A stretch of 64,000 nucleotides of DNA from Linum tenue (Eukaryota; Streptophyta; Magnoliopsida; Malpighiales; Linaceae), in the NCBI GenBank assembly GCA_946122785.1, contig CAMGYJ010000010.1:26515608-26579607 (forward strand), given 5' to 3'. This document shows positions 1 to 12,489 of this stretch, in pieces (position 1 is the first letter of the stretch; each line of letters starts with the position of its first letter). Both the position numbers and the translations under genes were made by a program. The notes under the pieces were generated by a model. The model was given only the letters and a program-made list of their open reading frames with translations. It was not told where the DNA came from and ran no database searches.

Positions 1-587
1 ATGGATTGACAACCCTCGGGAGGTTACTTCCCGTCTGCTTTCCCCGTCTCTATCGGGTTCCCATGGAGGTCTGTGCCGGGTGCTTTACTTTGTTTTGTTG
101 ATGGTGCAGTGCAGGGTGGGTCTGATGGGGCAGGAGGATGGGTTGTTCAGGATGTGGTGGGATCTATTGTTGCTAGTTCGGCTCGGCATTACTCTGGTGT
201 GTTCAGCCGTTTCTAGTTGAGTTTCTAGCTTTCCGGGATGCAATTCGTTGGTGTGCGGATAGAGGTTGGAATTCAGTCGTCTTTCAAGGAGACGCGCAGG
301 GGGTGCTAAAGAAGGTTATGGATGGCGAGGTTCATGATGCGATTGGGGGAGTTGTTCTTCAGGAAATTCAGCTACTCCGTGCTCATTTCAGCACTTTGAC
401 TGTGCTTTTATTGGTTGTTCTAGAAACAGGGTTGCCCATCTTGTGGCAAGGAAAGCCCTTTCATTGAGTCTACCATTGTTAGTGGGTTTCGATTTTGTTG
501 CTTGGCTATGATCACTTTGATTGTGTTTCAGACGATGTATCTTTTGTTTCTCGGTAATACGAGTTATCTATTGGCAAAAAAAAAAAC
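1..587 (+). mobile_element. 3' end of an L1-type LINE (RNase H remnant plus poly-A)
   Basis: Reading the plus strand in shifting frames gives the RNase H-like domain that ends many plant L1 ORF2 proteins. An early piece reads FVDGAVQGGSDGAGGWVVQD, a later one VEFLAFRDAIRWCADRGWN, then VVFQGDAQGVL, and near position 425 SRNRVAHLVARKAL, the usual end of these domains. The frames are broken by stops and shifts, so the copy is dead. An 11-base A run at 576-586 is the retrotransposition tail and marks the 3' end. The 5' part lies outside the window, so the TSD cannot be checked. Family assignment is good; clade is not resolved. Confidence 0.75.
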
Positions 588-1985
588 AACCTAGGCCAGA
601 GATTCTAACTGGAATGTGTAGAGGGAGCAATCGATTGCAACTACCCCATTGTTCTTATAGCTAATCAAGAAGACCCCGTTTGTTCAGCTGTATGGCGATT
701 CAATTAATTAACACACTCCACTCCATTGATAGCTTCATCTCCTCAATTGTATTGTGTTCACAAAGATCTGAAGGTAGCAAGTGCAACAGGTCCAGGGGTA
801 AGCGATATGGATAAAGTGCTGGCCAAATTGAATTGAGTCGTTCTACTTGGAATATGAATATTTTTTCTTAATTGCTTTGGGTGGTTGATGCGACTATGTT
901 TGAAGGTAGACCAACACAAATAGCAGTACAGCTCCAGAGCTATTCTGCATATAAGGTAGTTGGGGCATTAATGATAATGATTTGGGATTATTCCAACAAG
1001 TACAGAATTTGGAACGTGCCTTTTTATTGCATTGATTAATATTAGTTTGAGATTTTTCAAATGAGTGATTTGACATGCAAAACTCTCCTATTTTTTAAAA
1101 TGGAACCTTTGAAGTGGAATACAAAGATTTTGGAATAAGCTCGGTTTCGTTATGCCCTTATGGATATTTATTCTCTAAAATGCATATGTATTTCAAAGTA
1201 ACTCATCGCATATGGTAGGTCCGGATACAATGATGGTACCGATATACGTTTATATCATTAGTAGGAAGCAGATTGTATCCATTCTACTATATCGTTTAGT
1301 TAAATGCCCCGTCGTTCTTTTTAACTAAAAGTTGTGCTTAACTGCTGTGATTGGCCAGAGAAATGTATGTCTTTACCTCAACTGTTAATGATTGTGATTT
1401 TTGCTTTCATGGTGAAAAGTCCATTTATTTATAAGTAATCCAATGTTTGAATTTCGTTTTGAAATTTAAATTGGACAAACCTGTTGGAAAATCGGCATGC
1501 CATACATTAATGTCGTGGGAGGTTTGTTTGATGTCTCATGGTTTTGGATTTTCTAGAGGGTTTGTTTGTTGTGATAGAGAGTCCCTACAGCTAGTGAGGT
1601 ATTCCTATGCGGGTTTTTCTGTTGTTTGGCTGTTTCTCGCCTATTTCCTTATCTCTTATTCTATTTTTGATTTTTGTGTGCTACCTTCAGCTGTTGGGTT
1701 ATCATTTGTGAGTCATCTATACTTTTCTTATTCAAAGCCTAAAAATCATCTATAATGATTGCATAGCAATTACTAAGAGGTACATTGAAAACAATAGAGA
1801 ACTTTTAAGTTTTAACAGCTATTAGTTTCAATATTTACTTACTTTGGTTGTTTATGTAGTTTTCTTTGTAACATTTCGTCATTATACAACTAACTATATG
1901 ACTACGTAGTTGTATAAGTGGGGGTTGGGCATGATAGTTTTCAGAAGCATAAATACTTGAAGGCTATTATAATGAACAAATCTTA
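588..1985. other. AT-rich intergenic sequence, nothing recognised
   Basis: No open frame here has recognisable protein similarity. The longest, at 1447-1755, is hydrophobic and has no start context, introns or motif that would support it. I see no clear repeat or terminal inverted repeat. Confidence 0.6.
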
Positions 1986-3185
1986 AGGTTATGGTTGACC
2001 TTCAACTTGCTTGGAGCATTTCATATATGCTTCAATGGTTCTTGTCTGCTCCATGAAACTCGTGGTCAACTTTATGAGGTTTCTGGTCTGCTTAAGGAAA
2101 CTTGTGGTCTGAGGTTTATTTCTTGCTTTAAGAAACTCGTTGTCATCTTTATGAGGTTCTATATGCTATAGCAATGGTGGACCCAGGATTGTTGAATAGG
2201 GCTATTGCCGATAAAAAATGATAAAAAAATAAAATGGAATTTACTATAAATTAATTTATAAATTCATAAACGTCATGTTTACTACAAATCATGACAATTT
2301 TTTATATCCTAATTTTTTTAAAAATACATTCATCACTTATGTTTAAAAGAAATAGTTTACTCAACTACATAATCATTTATAAATTAGTTACTCAACCACA
2401 GAGGATCGACCCATGTCTAAAATCAAAGTTAAAATAAATGAGTTTACAATCAAATATGGTCAACAACAACCTACCAATTGGCAATTTTAGACAATACATA
2501 GTATGCCTAAAGTAATATCATTAGCATTTTTTCTCTAGTTCTACCAAATTAACCAAAACCAAACCATAATTTCCCATAAATCTACTCAATTTACCTATTA
2601 ACTACAAATTGACATGTTAAATTGGGTTGTGGGTTACTTAAAACAAGCATGCTTATTTGATTTTACTTATTATTTTTAATTACTAATTATGATGAATAAC
2701 TTTATAACATTAAAACTATTGGCGTATAACGAAGGTGTCTCTTATAATTAGTAGAGTGGTGTCGGAAGTCCCCGATTAAGGTCCACCCTTGTGCTATAGG
2801 AAACTTGTGGTATGTTTTATGAGGTTTCTGAAATGTTTTATGAAGTTTCTAATCTTCTTTAAGGAACTTGTGGTCAACTTTATGAGGTTTGTCGTATGCT
2901 TCATTATACATCTGCTTTATAAGGTTTTTGTTTTGCTTTAAGAAACTTGAGGTTGGCTTTATGAGATTTATGGCCTGTTTTAGGGAACTTGTGGTATGCT
3001 TTATGAGGTTTATGGTCTTATTTAAGAACTTGTAGCCAACTTTGAGTTTTCTTGTATGCTTTATAAATTTTGTGTTGTGGTGAAATTCTGGTCATATTTA
3101 TAAGCTTTCTAGTCTACTATATGTTATTCGCGGTGTATTTTTGTTGGGTTTCTGGTATAGTTTGCTTCATGATACTTGTGATCGT
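1986..3185. repeat. Degenerate minisatellite, about 21 + 22 bp half-units, split by a hAT element
   Basis: Two stretches (about 1986-2171 and 2792-3185) consist of diverged copies of a roughly 43-bp unit made of two related halves. One half resembles GGTCTGCTTTATGAGGTTTC and the other GGTATGCTTTAAGAAACTTG. Recurrent words are GAAACTTGTGG, TTTATGAGGTTT and TATGCTTTA. The array has no long open frame. The two stretches join exactly across the hAT insertion at 2172-2791, so they were once one array. The outer ends fade and are approximate. Confidence 0.7.
2172..2791. mobile_element. Non-autonomous hAT-like element (620 bp)
   Basis: The element is flanked by a perfect 8-bp direct repeat, TGCTATAG (2164-2171 and 2792-2799). 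Its ends are inverted copies: the left starts CAATGGTGGACC and the right, reverse-complemented, starts CAAGGGTGGACC, matching at 11 of 12 positions. An 8-bp TSD with CA-starting short TIRs is the hAT signature. The interior is AT-rich with no coding capacity. It sits inside the minisatellite, whose pattern resumes on the far side, so the repeat array is older than the insertion. Confidence 0.8.
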
Positions 3186-6100
3186 TGTTAGTTAAGGACG
3201 AAGTGCCAAATAAATGGGGCAACATCACACACGTGTTCCCTCCTCAAATGTGTAAAAAAGTTCAAGCATGCCACTCCCTTTAAAATTTAGCATTAACTAT
3301 GGACAACTCTTAAATTTTAAAAATTATCAAAATGAAATGTTCATATTGACCAGAGTTAGTGTTAGCCCCCCACGCTACCAAATTGGATGTTAGCATCTTA
3401 ACTAAACCTAAAAAGTTATGTCCTAAAGCTTTAATATAACACAAACACTGAAAGACATGGATGGAACAAATTAGTTGAACTATCATAGAGTATATCAGAA
3501 GTAGTCATGTTTTGCAGAGCCACTACGGGCAATATGATAATCAAATACAAGGTATGAAATATTAAATTTGAACAGAATTTGAAAGGTAGTCCAAATAGAA
3601 ATTTCAAAGCTCTAACTACATTTATTATGTGTTCATATTTCCTTTCAACTCGAACATTTTTGTTGTTGAGTTTCTACACAAATGGTTTGATGTTTTGTTG
3701 GGAATAAAAAGTTGGAGTGTAAAGTTTGATCCCCGATCATATGATTCATATTTAACTAATTTGGTAGATTTCTCATACCGTCTTTGAGCCATAACATAAA
3801 AACTTTGTAACAAGTTTCTTACCTCACTCTTAACTTCATCAAATACACCCATACACATACTCAGGGTTCAGAGAGACAAATTTCCACATTCTCATGGAAT
3901 ACCCCATAGTTAGCGCACCACCTATGGAACTACACTGTAGCGACTACAAAAGAAAAACCTTCTTCAAACACGGGCTACACTGATTTTTCTGATTGAGCAA
4001 AACAAGTGGCTCGTTGATTTCTTTTATAGGATTGAGACATGTATGGATGCAACGACGGAGCTTTGAGGGATCTTACCCAGAATGGAGTTTACTTGAAGTT
4101 TTGGTTGCAAAAACTGTAATATTATTGATCCCCAACTTGCCCTTTAGCCGATAAAAGTAGCTTGATGATCTAATCATCTGTGTTGATCCCTTCGATCACC
4201 CTCATGTAAGAGACTACTAGCTTAAGACGGATTGGTCAATAATATTACTCACAAATCACAAGTCCAGGGAACGAATAAGGCTGTGAACAAGCTCTCAAAA
4301 TACAATCTCATCAATCTTTACGGTAAAAAACACTTGTGACTGTATATGTATGATGTTGCTGAGAATGCGCCGCATCCCACAAGGCAAGGCATATGCTGAT
4401 ATGCCTACCTCCCAAATTTTATCCAATTGCCTAACACTAAAAACAAAGTATAGGCGGAAACCGAAGAGCCTTCAATTTGATCATCTTCTCTACTTCCCCA
4501 TCCCCCGAATGCTCCACTGCCGCCACCAAACAAAGGGAGCGGTACGTATATTATTATTATATACAAATGGTGTGCTGTAGAAGAGGGCTACGTTAATATT
4601 CACCGAAACATGTGCTTGTGGGAGACGTTGCCACTTCTGTACCCACAAAATATTTGGGAACCTACACACACTCGTCTTTGCTTTCGGATTGGAATTGAAT
4701 GGGCCCACACCAGACACCAGAACATAACATAAAACAACACAGAACAGAACATACCTCACGTGTCCTATTATAACCTGTGGCCTGTGTTCTAGGCTTCTAG
4801 CCCATCGCCCACTTTCCCCATCCTAACTTACTTACCCCTCCCAATCTTAAACCCCTAACGAACTCTCGATTGACTCGGTCCGACCTAATTCAAACTTTAA
4901 ATTGGTTTTCAGAAAGTCTCTGGTCTGACCGCTAAAGAGGGAGGAGGAGAGAGGGGAAGAGAAGAAGAGGAATGAATGAAGAGAAATGGTGGTTGGGTCG
5001 TAAATGTTAGGTAGATTTATTTTTTGGAAAATAAGTTTATAATAGATACATGTAAGATAAATTTTATTTCAATAATTAAATTTTTAATTACTACATTATT
5101 TATATATATATATTTAAAAAACGTCTAAAACGACTCAAATTGGACGAACCTCGATCAAACCATTAAATCTTAAACTCCTTACTTAGACCCACTGAATTAC
5201 TTAAACCGGTTGTTCATCTCCATGTCAAAATCTCTCTACTGTAAAGTTGTCTCTTATTTATTATACTCTGGTCAGGAGAGAGACTCGTATTCTACATATT
5301 TATTTACGATCCATGTGTACAAATTACAACCGTATAGTACTCCCAAATTCATCAAGGGTTTCAAGGTAAATATTGGAAGTCGCGCGCATCAACACTAGAT
5401 CAGCTAAATTGGTTAGATAGTTGGAAATTGGTATTAGTATTACTTGTATAGATGAATTTTCTAGCGGATTTCCATCCCCATCTAACAAGTAGATTATACG
5501 TCCAACTTATATCTACTTAGTTGGTATTCTTAATATTAGAATTACTTCAGATTAAGAAGTGTTCCTTATTCATGTTTCTAGCAACAACAACTTAATTTGA
5601 AACGAACTAACTTGCCTATTGAGAATTTGTTGCTTGTCATTTGGCTGTCATAGTATTGATATTATATCGTTGGGTTCATATTTTACTTGTTAGCTCCTGT
5701 GTTTTATGGCATTTGTGTGGTTTCATACATGACATTTTTTTAGGGGTAATAAAAAAAATCTAATATTTGGATACTGTTCAAATTCATTTTAGTATGAGTC
5801 CAATAAGATTTTGGTAATTTTACATTTGGAGCAATCAACACCAAATTTTTTAGTTTTGGTCTAAATTGGACTCATTGTGTTGGATACCCAAAAGAAAATG
5901 TATATCCATTTCTAATATGATTTATTCATATTTTTTATTATGAACAAATAGAAAGGTGGAATGCTGAACGCACCAACATTAAAGGTGTAACCCGTTGAAA
6001 AAAATTAATGAGATGGTTGATATTTAATTTTTGTGTACAATAATTTGGACCCAATATATCCATTTAAAATATTAAAAGTGCATATAGGTCCGACCAAATA

Positions 6101-6849
6101 CTCATAATAGTCATGCCAATTGGGTCAAATTTGAAATTTCCCAATCACTTTACTCATCATGTCATGCCTACTTTCATCTCTATTGTTTTTACCAAAATTA
6201 AATTCTACCCTTTCTTCATCTGTTAGATATGAGTGTATGTTAGAAACTTGGTCTTTGGAGGACCTGGGTCTTCCATTAGCAATATTATTATATTAATTTA
6301 TTATTGATATTGGTGTTAGTTTGGTGATAGGGTTATTCATTAGGTTTTCCCATATTTCATTATAAATGTATTTTGGATTTACGTAATAATCAATAAAAAA
6401 ATATTAAGTAAAGTATCTTTAAAGAGGGAGAGAGTAAACAATAAAATGAGAGAAAAGAACACTAAAGAGGGGGGGGGCAACCCACATTCCTTGTTGTGCA
6501 TATGAAGTTGACCAACTGTACTTGGAATTTCCATATATAATTTTGGAAAATAAATAATAAAGAAGACAATGATCACATAAATGATGGTAAAATAACTTGG
6601 GTACTACTAAAATATAAGAATTATACCAATTAATTTAGAATAGGGTATTGCGTGCCACTGAACTCTATTATATGTGCATTCGGTACCATTTACGTTTACT
6701 GTTAATTGCATTTCGTTTATGTTGACAGAATATTCTTGGAATATTCCATTTCTAAATTTCAGAATTGTTCCTTCTACTTTTCTTATTATAAAAACAACAT
6801 TTTTTTAAGTTGACAGAATATTCTTTGGACTTATGAAAATATCATTTTT
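3186..6849. other. Intergenic sequence, nothing firmly recognised
   Basis: This stretch of about 3.7 kb is AT-rich with short open frames only. The minus-strand frame at 3625-3858 (77 codons) does not match a family I can name, and I do not call it a gene. A 9-base G run lies near 6470, and two GACAGAATATTC copies lie at about 6725 and 6820. No transposon ends could be paired. Confidence 0.5.
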
Positions 6850-7024
6850 TATGAATCGGGTATTCCATTCCATCAAAAAAATGGGGTGCTGACAACAACC
6901 TTGTCAGCTAGGCTTACTCCAACAATCAACAAGAACCGAAGTAACAATAATGTCACCAAACCAAATCAAAACTCAGAAAACATAAACCTACTGCCTCCGG
7001 TTGAAGTCATTACAAAGAAGACAG

Positions 7025-10000
7025 TCAAAAGTACCTAGAAATTATGCATCTCCTCTTGCTCTTGCACCATAAACTGCACCTCTGCCTTGATAATCTGAAC
7101 CAAAATAGCCTCATTCTACCTTGCTCTCCAAAAGCCCTCTTGCACCGCTCACGCCAAATATGGCTAACCATCGACTGCCAAGTAATCCTCCCGGCAGCAG
7201 CACATTTTTGCTTCCCACCAAAGTGGAGGACAACCCTGCTAAGACTATCCGCCCAATCCCTTGGTACAAAGCTAGAAAATTTGCCAAACAACTGCTTGAA
7301 TATACTGCTGAAGAAAGGACAGACAGAGAAAATATGGTATCGAGATTCAAAAAATTGACCACACAACATATAAGTATCAGGCCCAGTATAACCCCATTTT
7401 TTCATCTTGTCTTTTGTTTGGAGCTTCCCCTGGATGATAAGCCAAGCCAAGAACCTATTGCAAGGGATATAAGGACTATTGCAGATCAGTCCATACCAAT
7501 CCACCCTATCTTTATTAGGTCTAATGACCTCCCAAATCTTCTTAATAGAAAATCTTGGCATTTCCATATCATTCGAGTAAATCATGCCATTATGTAGGTT
7601 AGGAACTTTACCTCGAGTCTTCAACAACTTCTTTCAATTCCAAGAACCATCAACAAAAATGCTCCAGAAGTCCCTACCCTTTATCTTGTAGGCCAAATCC
7701 AAGCAACCCACAAGGAGCCTTACTGTAGCAAAATTGATCAAATCTGTCTACAAATGCAAGCATTGTTCCAAGAGGATAAATCTCTTACCCCAATTTCATC
7801 CTCCTTCTTTGGAATAACAAGATACTTCCATGCTATTTTGGCCTTGATCTTTGCACCTTCTCCCACTCCCCAGAGGAACCTGCTACAAATCCTTTCAACT
7901 TCTTTGATCACAGTTTTGGGAAGCACAAACACACTCATCCAATATTGAGAGATGCTATATAAAAAAGATCCCACAATTTCTATTCTCCCAACATATGTGA
8001 GTGATTTAGCTTTCCATCCTTGTACTCTAGCTGTAATCCTGTCAATGAGTGGCTTGCAAGCAGCAACAGATAGCTTACCAGCAACTAAAGGCACTCCCAA
8101 GTACCTAACAGGGAATTGACCCAATTTATATCCATATATGAGAGCCCTTACCTGCATTTCCTCCCTATCCAATCTCCCAAAATATATTTCACAATTGCTT
8201 GGATTAGACTGAAGACCAGAAAGTTTATAGAAGTCAACCAACACCCTTTGTACACTTTGTATGCCATAGTTAGACCCATCAGAGAAGACCAACAAATCAT
8301 CCGCGAAGCACAGATGAGTTAAGTTTATCTTCTTGCACATAGGGTGATAAGGAAATCTACCAGCACTAGCCTCCTTATCAAGTAAACAGGTAAATAATTC
8401 CATGGCAACGACAAATAAATAAGGTGACTGGAGATCACCTCGCCTAAGGCCCTTACGAGCAGGAAAATAATCCACCAGCCCAATGCTAAGCATGGGAGAA
8501 GTTATGCACATATGAATCTGGTTAACAAACAACTCAGGAATTCCCATGGCTTTCAACACTTTGTTCAAAAACTGCTAGCTCACTGAATCAAATGCTTTCA
8601 TAAAATCAATCTTTAAATCAGACCTACTAGAGATTCATTTTCTAGAATATTTGCATACCAATTCATGAGCCAAAAGGCTGTTCTCCCTAATTGCCCTCCC
8701 TTTAACGAATGCAGTTGATTCTTACTTATTGGCAAAGGGAGTAGTGCACTAAAACGATTTGCCACAATTTTAGAGATGCATTTATACACAATGTTGCAAC
8801 ACGAGATAGGTCTGAAACTTTTCATATCTTCAGGATTAGGAACTTTTGGAATTAGAGCAAGAATTGTAGCATTTACCTCTCTTGGAATCTTACCCACCTG
8901 AAAACAGTGTTGAATGGCAGCAGTAATCTCAGCCCCCACTATCTCCCTTGTAGCCTGAAAAAATCTGGCATTATAACCATCTGGACCAAGACTTTTATCA
9001 CTATTCATACTAAATAATACTCCCATGACTTCCTCGTTTGTGACAGGCTCACAGAGGTGTTGGACTTGGTCTGGAATAAGAGTATGTTTGAGCAATTCTT
9101 TAAAGAATTCCACTGGTTTCTCCAGAACATTAGGATTAGCCTGACCCAACAAAAACTTATAAAACTCAGCAGCAATAGTACACTTCTCCTCCACTTTTGT
9201 AACTCTTCTGCCCTGTTAATCAATTAAAGAGGTGATGGTGTTGCATTTCTGCCTAATCTTCACAAATCTGTGAAAATACCCAGAATTAGTATCACCCTCC
9301 TTCAACTAGAGTTCTCGAGACTTCCATCGAAGAAATACTTCCTCAGTCTTCCTCAGTTCAAATAACTCTTTAGATATTCTCCCTTTCATCTAAAAAAAGT
9401 TGTGGAATGGGATCATTCAAAGCCAAATCTTAGATTCTAACAAGCTCCAACTCTTTTTCCTTTACCCGTCCTCAAATATCCGAATATTCTTCCTTATTCA
9501 GCTTCCTTAGCAAACCTTTCAGAATCCTCAACTTTTTATAAACCTTGATTAGTGCAGAATCACTAACCTCTTCTTTCCAAGCTTGTTCCACCAACTGAAA
9601 AAACGAGGGATGCTTGATCCAGAAGTTAAAAACTTTAAACGACTTAGGCAAAGACTTTAATGGTACCTCAGTCTAAACAAGGACCGTACAATGATCTGAC
9701 ACACCAGGTGCCGAGATATGAACTTCACTCTCCTTCATGACTTCAAACCAAGCAAGTTTAACAAACACCTTGTCAAGTCTTCTAGCAATATGATTTCCTT
9801 TCTGCTTATTTAAACAGGTAAACCATGGGTCAGTAGCCTTATGCTCCTCGACTTCAATTCCAAGTAACCAATCATTCATATCTTGTATACTAGTAGAAAA
9901 CTGAGGATTGTTTGACCCTTCACTTTGGATTTTTAATAGTATTAAAAACCCTCTTTAAAATCCAAGGCATCTGAACAAGCTTAATTCTGGACACTTCCTC

Positions 10001-10317
10001 ACATATGTGAATGTCACAAAAAATTGCTTTTTCCTTCCAACAATGACATGAGCATACTGCGCAGATGAGTGAGGAACTACTAGACTTATTTCATGCTTCC
10101 AAACCAACCAAATTTTGCCCAAATCATCCTCATTATAAATGATCTTCTGCTTCCAACCAACAAAATGCTTCAAATCCAATTTCTTTGCTTCTAACTTCCT
10201 AACCTGAGGCCGTAAAATAGAAACAGTATCTATAGTATGCTTACTAATTTTATTTTATATAGAAGTATATTTACTATCAGCTACAAAACCCCTAGTATTC
10301 CAAGATAATATCTCCAT
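7025..10317 (-). pseudogene. LINE ORF2: endonuclease, reverse transcriptase, zf-RVT (broken)
   Basis: The frame opens at an ATG at 10317 (minus) with MEILSWNTRGF, the start of an apurinic-like endonuclease. The endonuclease end is seen at 9673-9879, finishing with SDHC. Reverse transcriptase follows at 9194-8613 (GPDGYNARFF, ALIPKV, FRPISCCN) and 8568-7738 (GLRRGD, catalytic-site LCFADDLLVF), and zf-RVT lies at 7627-7025. The pieces lie in different frames with stops between them, for example just after the FRPISCCN segment and between 8613 and 8568. No functional protein can be made. Function in the family is target-primed reverse transcription of the element's own RNA. Confidence 0.85.
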
Positions 10318-10332
10318 TTACGACTCTTACCT

Positions 10333-12353
10333 CTACCACCACATCTCTCCCCCATTCTTCCCTTTATTGCTATAGTCAACCGAGGCATCCACCCATATCT
10401 TCTTCCCTCTTTCTAAATCACTAGGAGCTCTATTTTCCTTGGCCAAGACAAAAAAATTAGAACCTGACTGTGAAGAATTATCTCGATAAGCTATTTGAGG
10501 CCTCAAGCTCCCATCTAGAGGAGGTGAGTTGAGTTCAACAAATTTTTCATGTAACGTGTTAGGGGTCCCAGTTTGCACTGATGACCCTTCACAATCTTAG
10601 CAAAACTGATTCGAGGCCCCCCAATCGATGAAGGACAATCAATCCTCAATGTGTCCACAGTACCTCCAGAACCCTCCACCTCAGAAGGTATACTCTTATC
10701 CACAGCAGTGCAGTCAAAATCGCGCATTAAAACGTAAAAACTTACGTTTTTACGTATCCAGGCCACCAAAACGTTTCAGTTTCTACCTAAAGTCGCTTAT
10801 TCACAAAAACTGGTAAAAACATGGGTAAATCGATAAAATCACTTAAAATCGATAAAATCGCGATTCTGAAGCGTTTTTATACGATTATGATCATCTCATA
10901 AAAATGTGCTAATTGGCCTAAAAGGATGTAAGTTTGGAGACATCATAAAAAAAATAAAAAAAGGAAAACATGATTCATCACTCGTTCTATAACGAGTGTC
11001 AAAATAGGGGCTTCACATTAGGTTGAAAAGACACCTAATAGTATTCTCAACAGCCGGTGACCTTCTATCAGTCTTCTCACTTAATCTTCACCTGTGGCTC
11101 TTACCTGGGTTACGATGAAAGGTTATGGGTAATTGATCGTATGTAATTATGTAAATTCAAACGAACTTATGAGAATTTGGATTCTCAAGCTCGTTTACGG
11201 GTTACGATCTACGTTTATGAGCTTATTATTAAGATGCTATGAATTTTCTCTACTTTCGAGTCAACACAAATTAGTTTATGTGTTAGATATTACATTTTAA
11301 TTATGAATTTCATGTAGTTATCCACTTATCTAAAATCTACACACTCACATTTTACATACTATATGTTGTACTTAACATATTTTAGCTATTTTAGAGGATG
11401 CGCCAAAAACTTACGATTTTACGCTTTGATTCTACGGTTTACGATTTTACCCATTTTCCGCTTATAGGTAGAATCGCGCTTTTAACTGCATTGATCCACA
11501 GTATCAACTTCCATAGAATTAGTACAATCCTCAGTAGTCGTTTGAACATCCTCATAATTTGTGCCAATATCATTTACCACTTGAACAACCTCAGAAGTTG
11601 AGCCAACTTCAAGTATTGTTTCTTGACCATACCCTGCTACCTTAGTCCCTCGAAACCCATCATCAGTCACAAACCTACCTAGTTCATCATCCTTAGTCTG
11701 ACCTGCTTCTGAACCTTGCTCTGTTTTGGAACCACATACGTTTAGGACTCGTAGGTGCTTCACAGTTATGCCCAAACAAACAACATTTCGAACACACTGG
11801 AGGAAGGTTACTATATTCAATTTCAATATCAAAGGGAGGATCCTCATCTGGGTAAATCCGAATAGAAGAAAGAAATGAGTAATCCTCCCCTAAATCCACA
11901 CAAGCTCGAGCAAACCCAAGCTGACCCCCTACCCTTGTCTTCTAATCCATCCAAAATGGTCGACCAATCATACTTTCTACCCACTCTAAACCATCCAGAG
12001 CAAGATATTCAAGCGACAGACCCCAAATTCTAACCCATATAGGTAGAGTCTCAACCTTCGTAACCACAGACTAATATCAGGCTTCCATATACGAAAAAAT
12101 ACAAGGTTACCTGTGAAGTGCCATGGACCCGACTGGAAAACCCAATCACACGAAGCCGAAGAAGGAAATTTAAACACCAGAAGCTTGGCACCAAAAAGCT
12201 AGACACGAACAATCCCATCACACCTCCACAAAAGTGTTCGTTCAGGCCTGCAACTCTGGTGTCTTTTTTATAGATCCAACGAATTTACTAATCAAAGAGT
12301 TCTTCCAGCGCTCCGCTCCCTTCTCTTCACTTTTTTTGAAAGTCGGAATCCAT
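10333..12353 (-). pseudogene. LINE ORF1: DUF4283 and CCHC zinc knuckle (broken, hAT-interrupted)
   Basis: On the minus strand a DUF4283-type segment reads FKFPSSASCDWVFQSGPWHF (about 12177-12110), then a knuckle segment LPPVCSKCCLFGHNCEAP (about 11800-11740), then a low-complexity tail to 10333. This matches the nucleic-acid-binding ORF1 protein of plant L1 elements. An ATG at 12353 begins MDSDFQKK and then meets a stop, so the frame is already dead at its start. The reading frame is also cut between VDTVDQ and DKSIPSEVEG by the 788-bp hAT element at 10706-11493. Confidence 0.75.
10706..11493. mobile_element. Non-autonomous hAT-like element, copy A (788 bp)
   Basis: An 8-bp TSD, ATCCACAG, flanks the element at 10698-10705 and 11494-11501. 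The left end is CAGTGCAGTCAAAATCGCGC. The right end, reverse-complemented, is CAATGCAGTTAAAAGCGCG. A second full-length copy lies at 48658-49441 with its own TSD, which confirms both the boundaries and mobility. The interior is AT-rich and has no transposase; ACGTTTTTACG-like words recur near both ends. The element interrupts a LINE ORF1, so it is younger than that LINE. Confidence 0.9.
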
Positions 12354-12489
12354 CTGTGAATTTAATCGTCGGTATGTAATTCACATGATTCTCTGGTTCT
12401 ACAGTAAAGAGTTGCAGCCAAGAGGAGACCTCGCCAGTCGACGCACTCCGACAGCGAGGCAGCCATCGAAACCCTCGAGTTCACCGGAG

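Larger units (their letters stand above)
6850..12480 (-). mobile_element. Decayed L1-type LINE, minus strand, nearly full length
   Basis: Read on the minus strand the order is ORF1 (DUF4283 then CCHC knuckle), ORF2 endonuclease, reverse transcriptase and the RT-associated zinc-binding domain (zf-RVT). This is the standard plant L1 layout. Stops and frameshifts break every domain. ORF1 is also interrupted by a later hAT insertion at 10706-11493. Both outer limits are approximate: the 3' end is placed near an A-run (plus-strand T-run) at about 6846-6851, and the 5' end a little above the ORF1 start near 12353. No TSD was found. There is no RNase H domain after zf-RVT. Confidence 0.8.

Noticed and set aside
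3625..3858. 77-codon minus-strand open frame
   Set aside because: No recognisable motif, no splice or promoter support, and isolated in AT-rich sequence. Such lengths arise by chance here.
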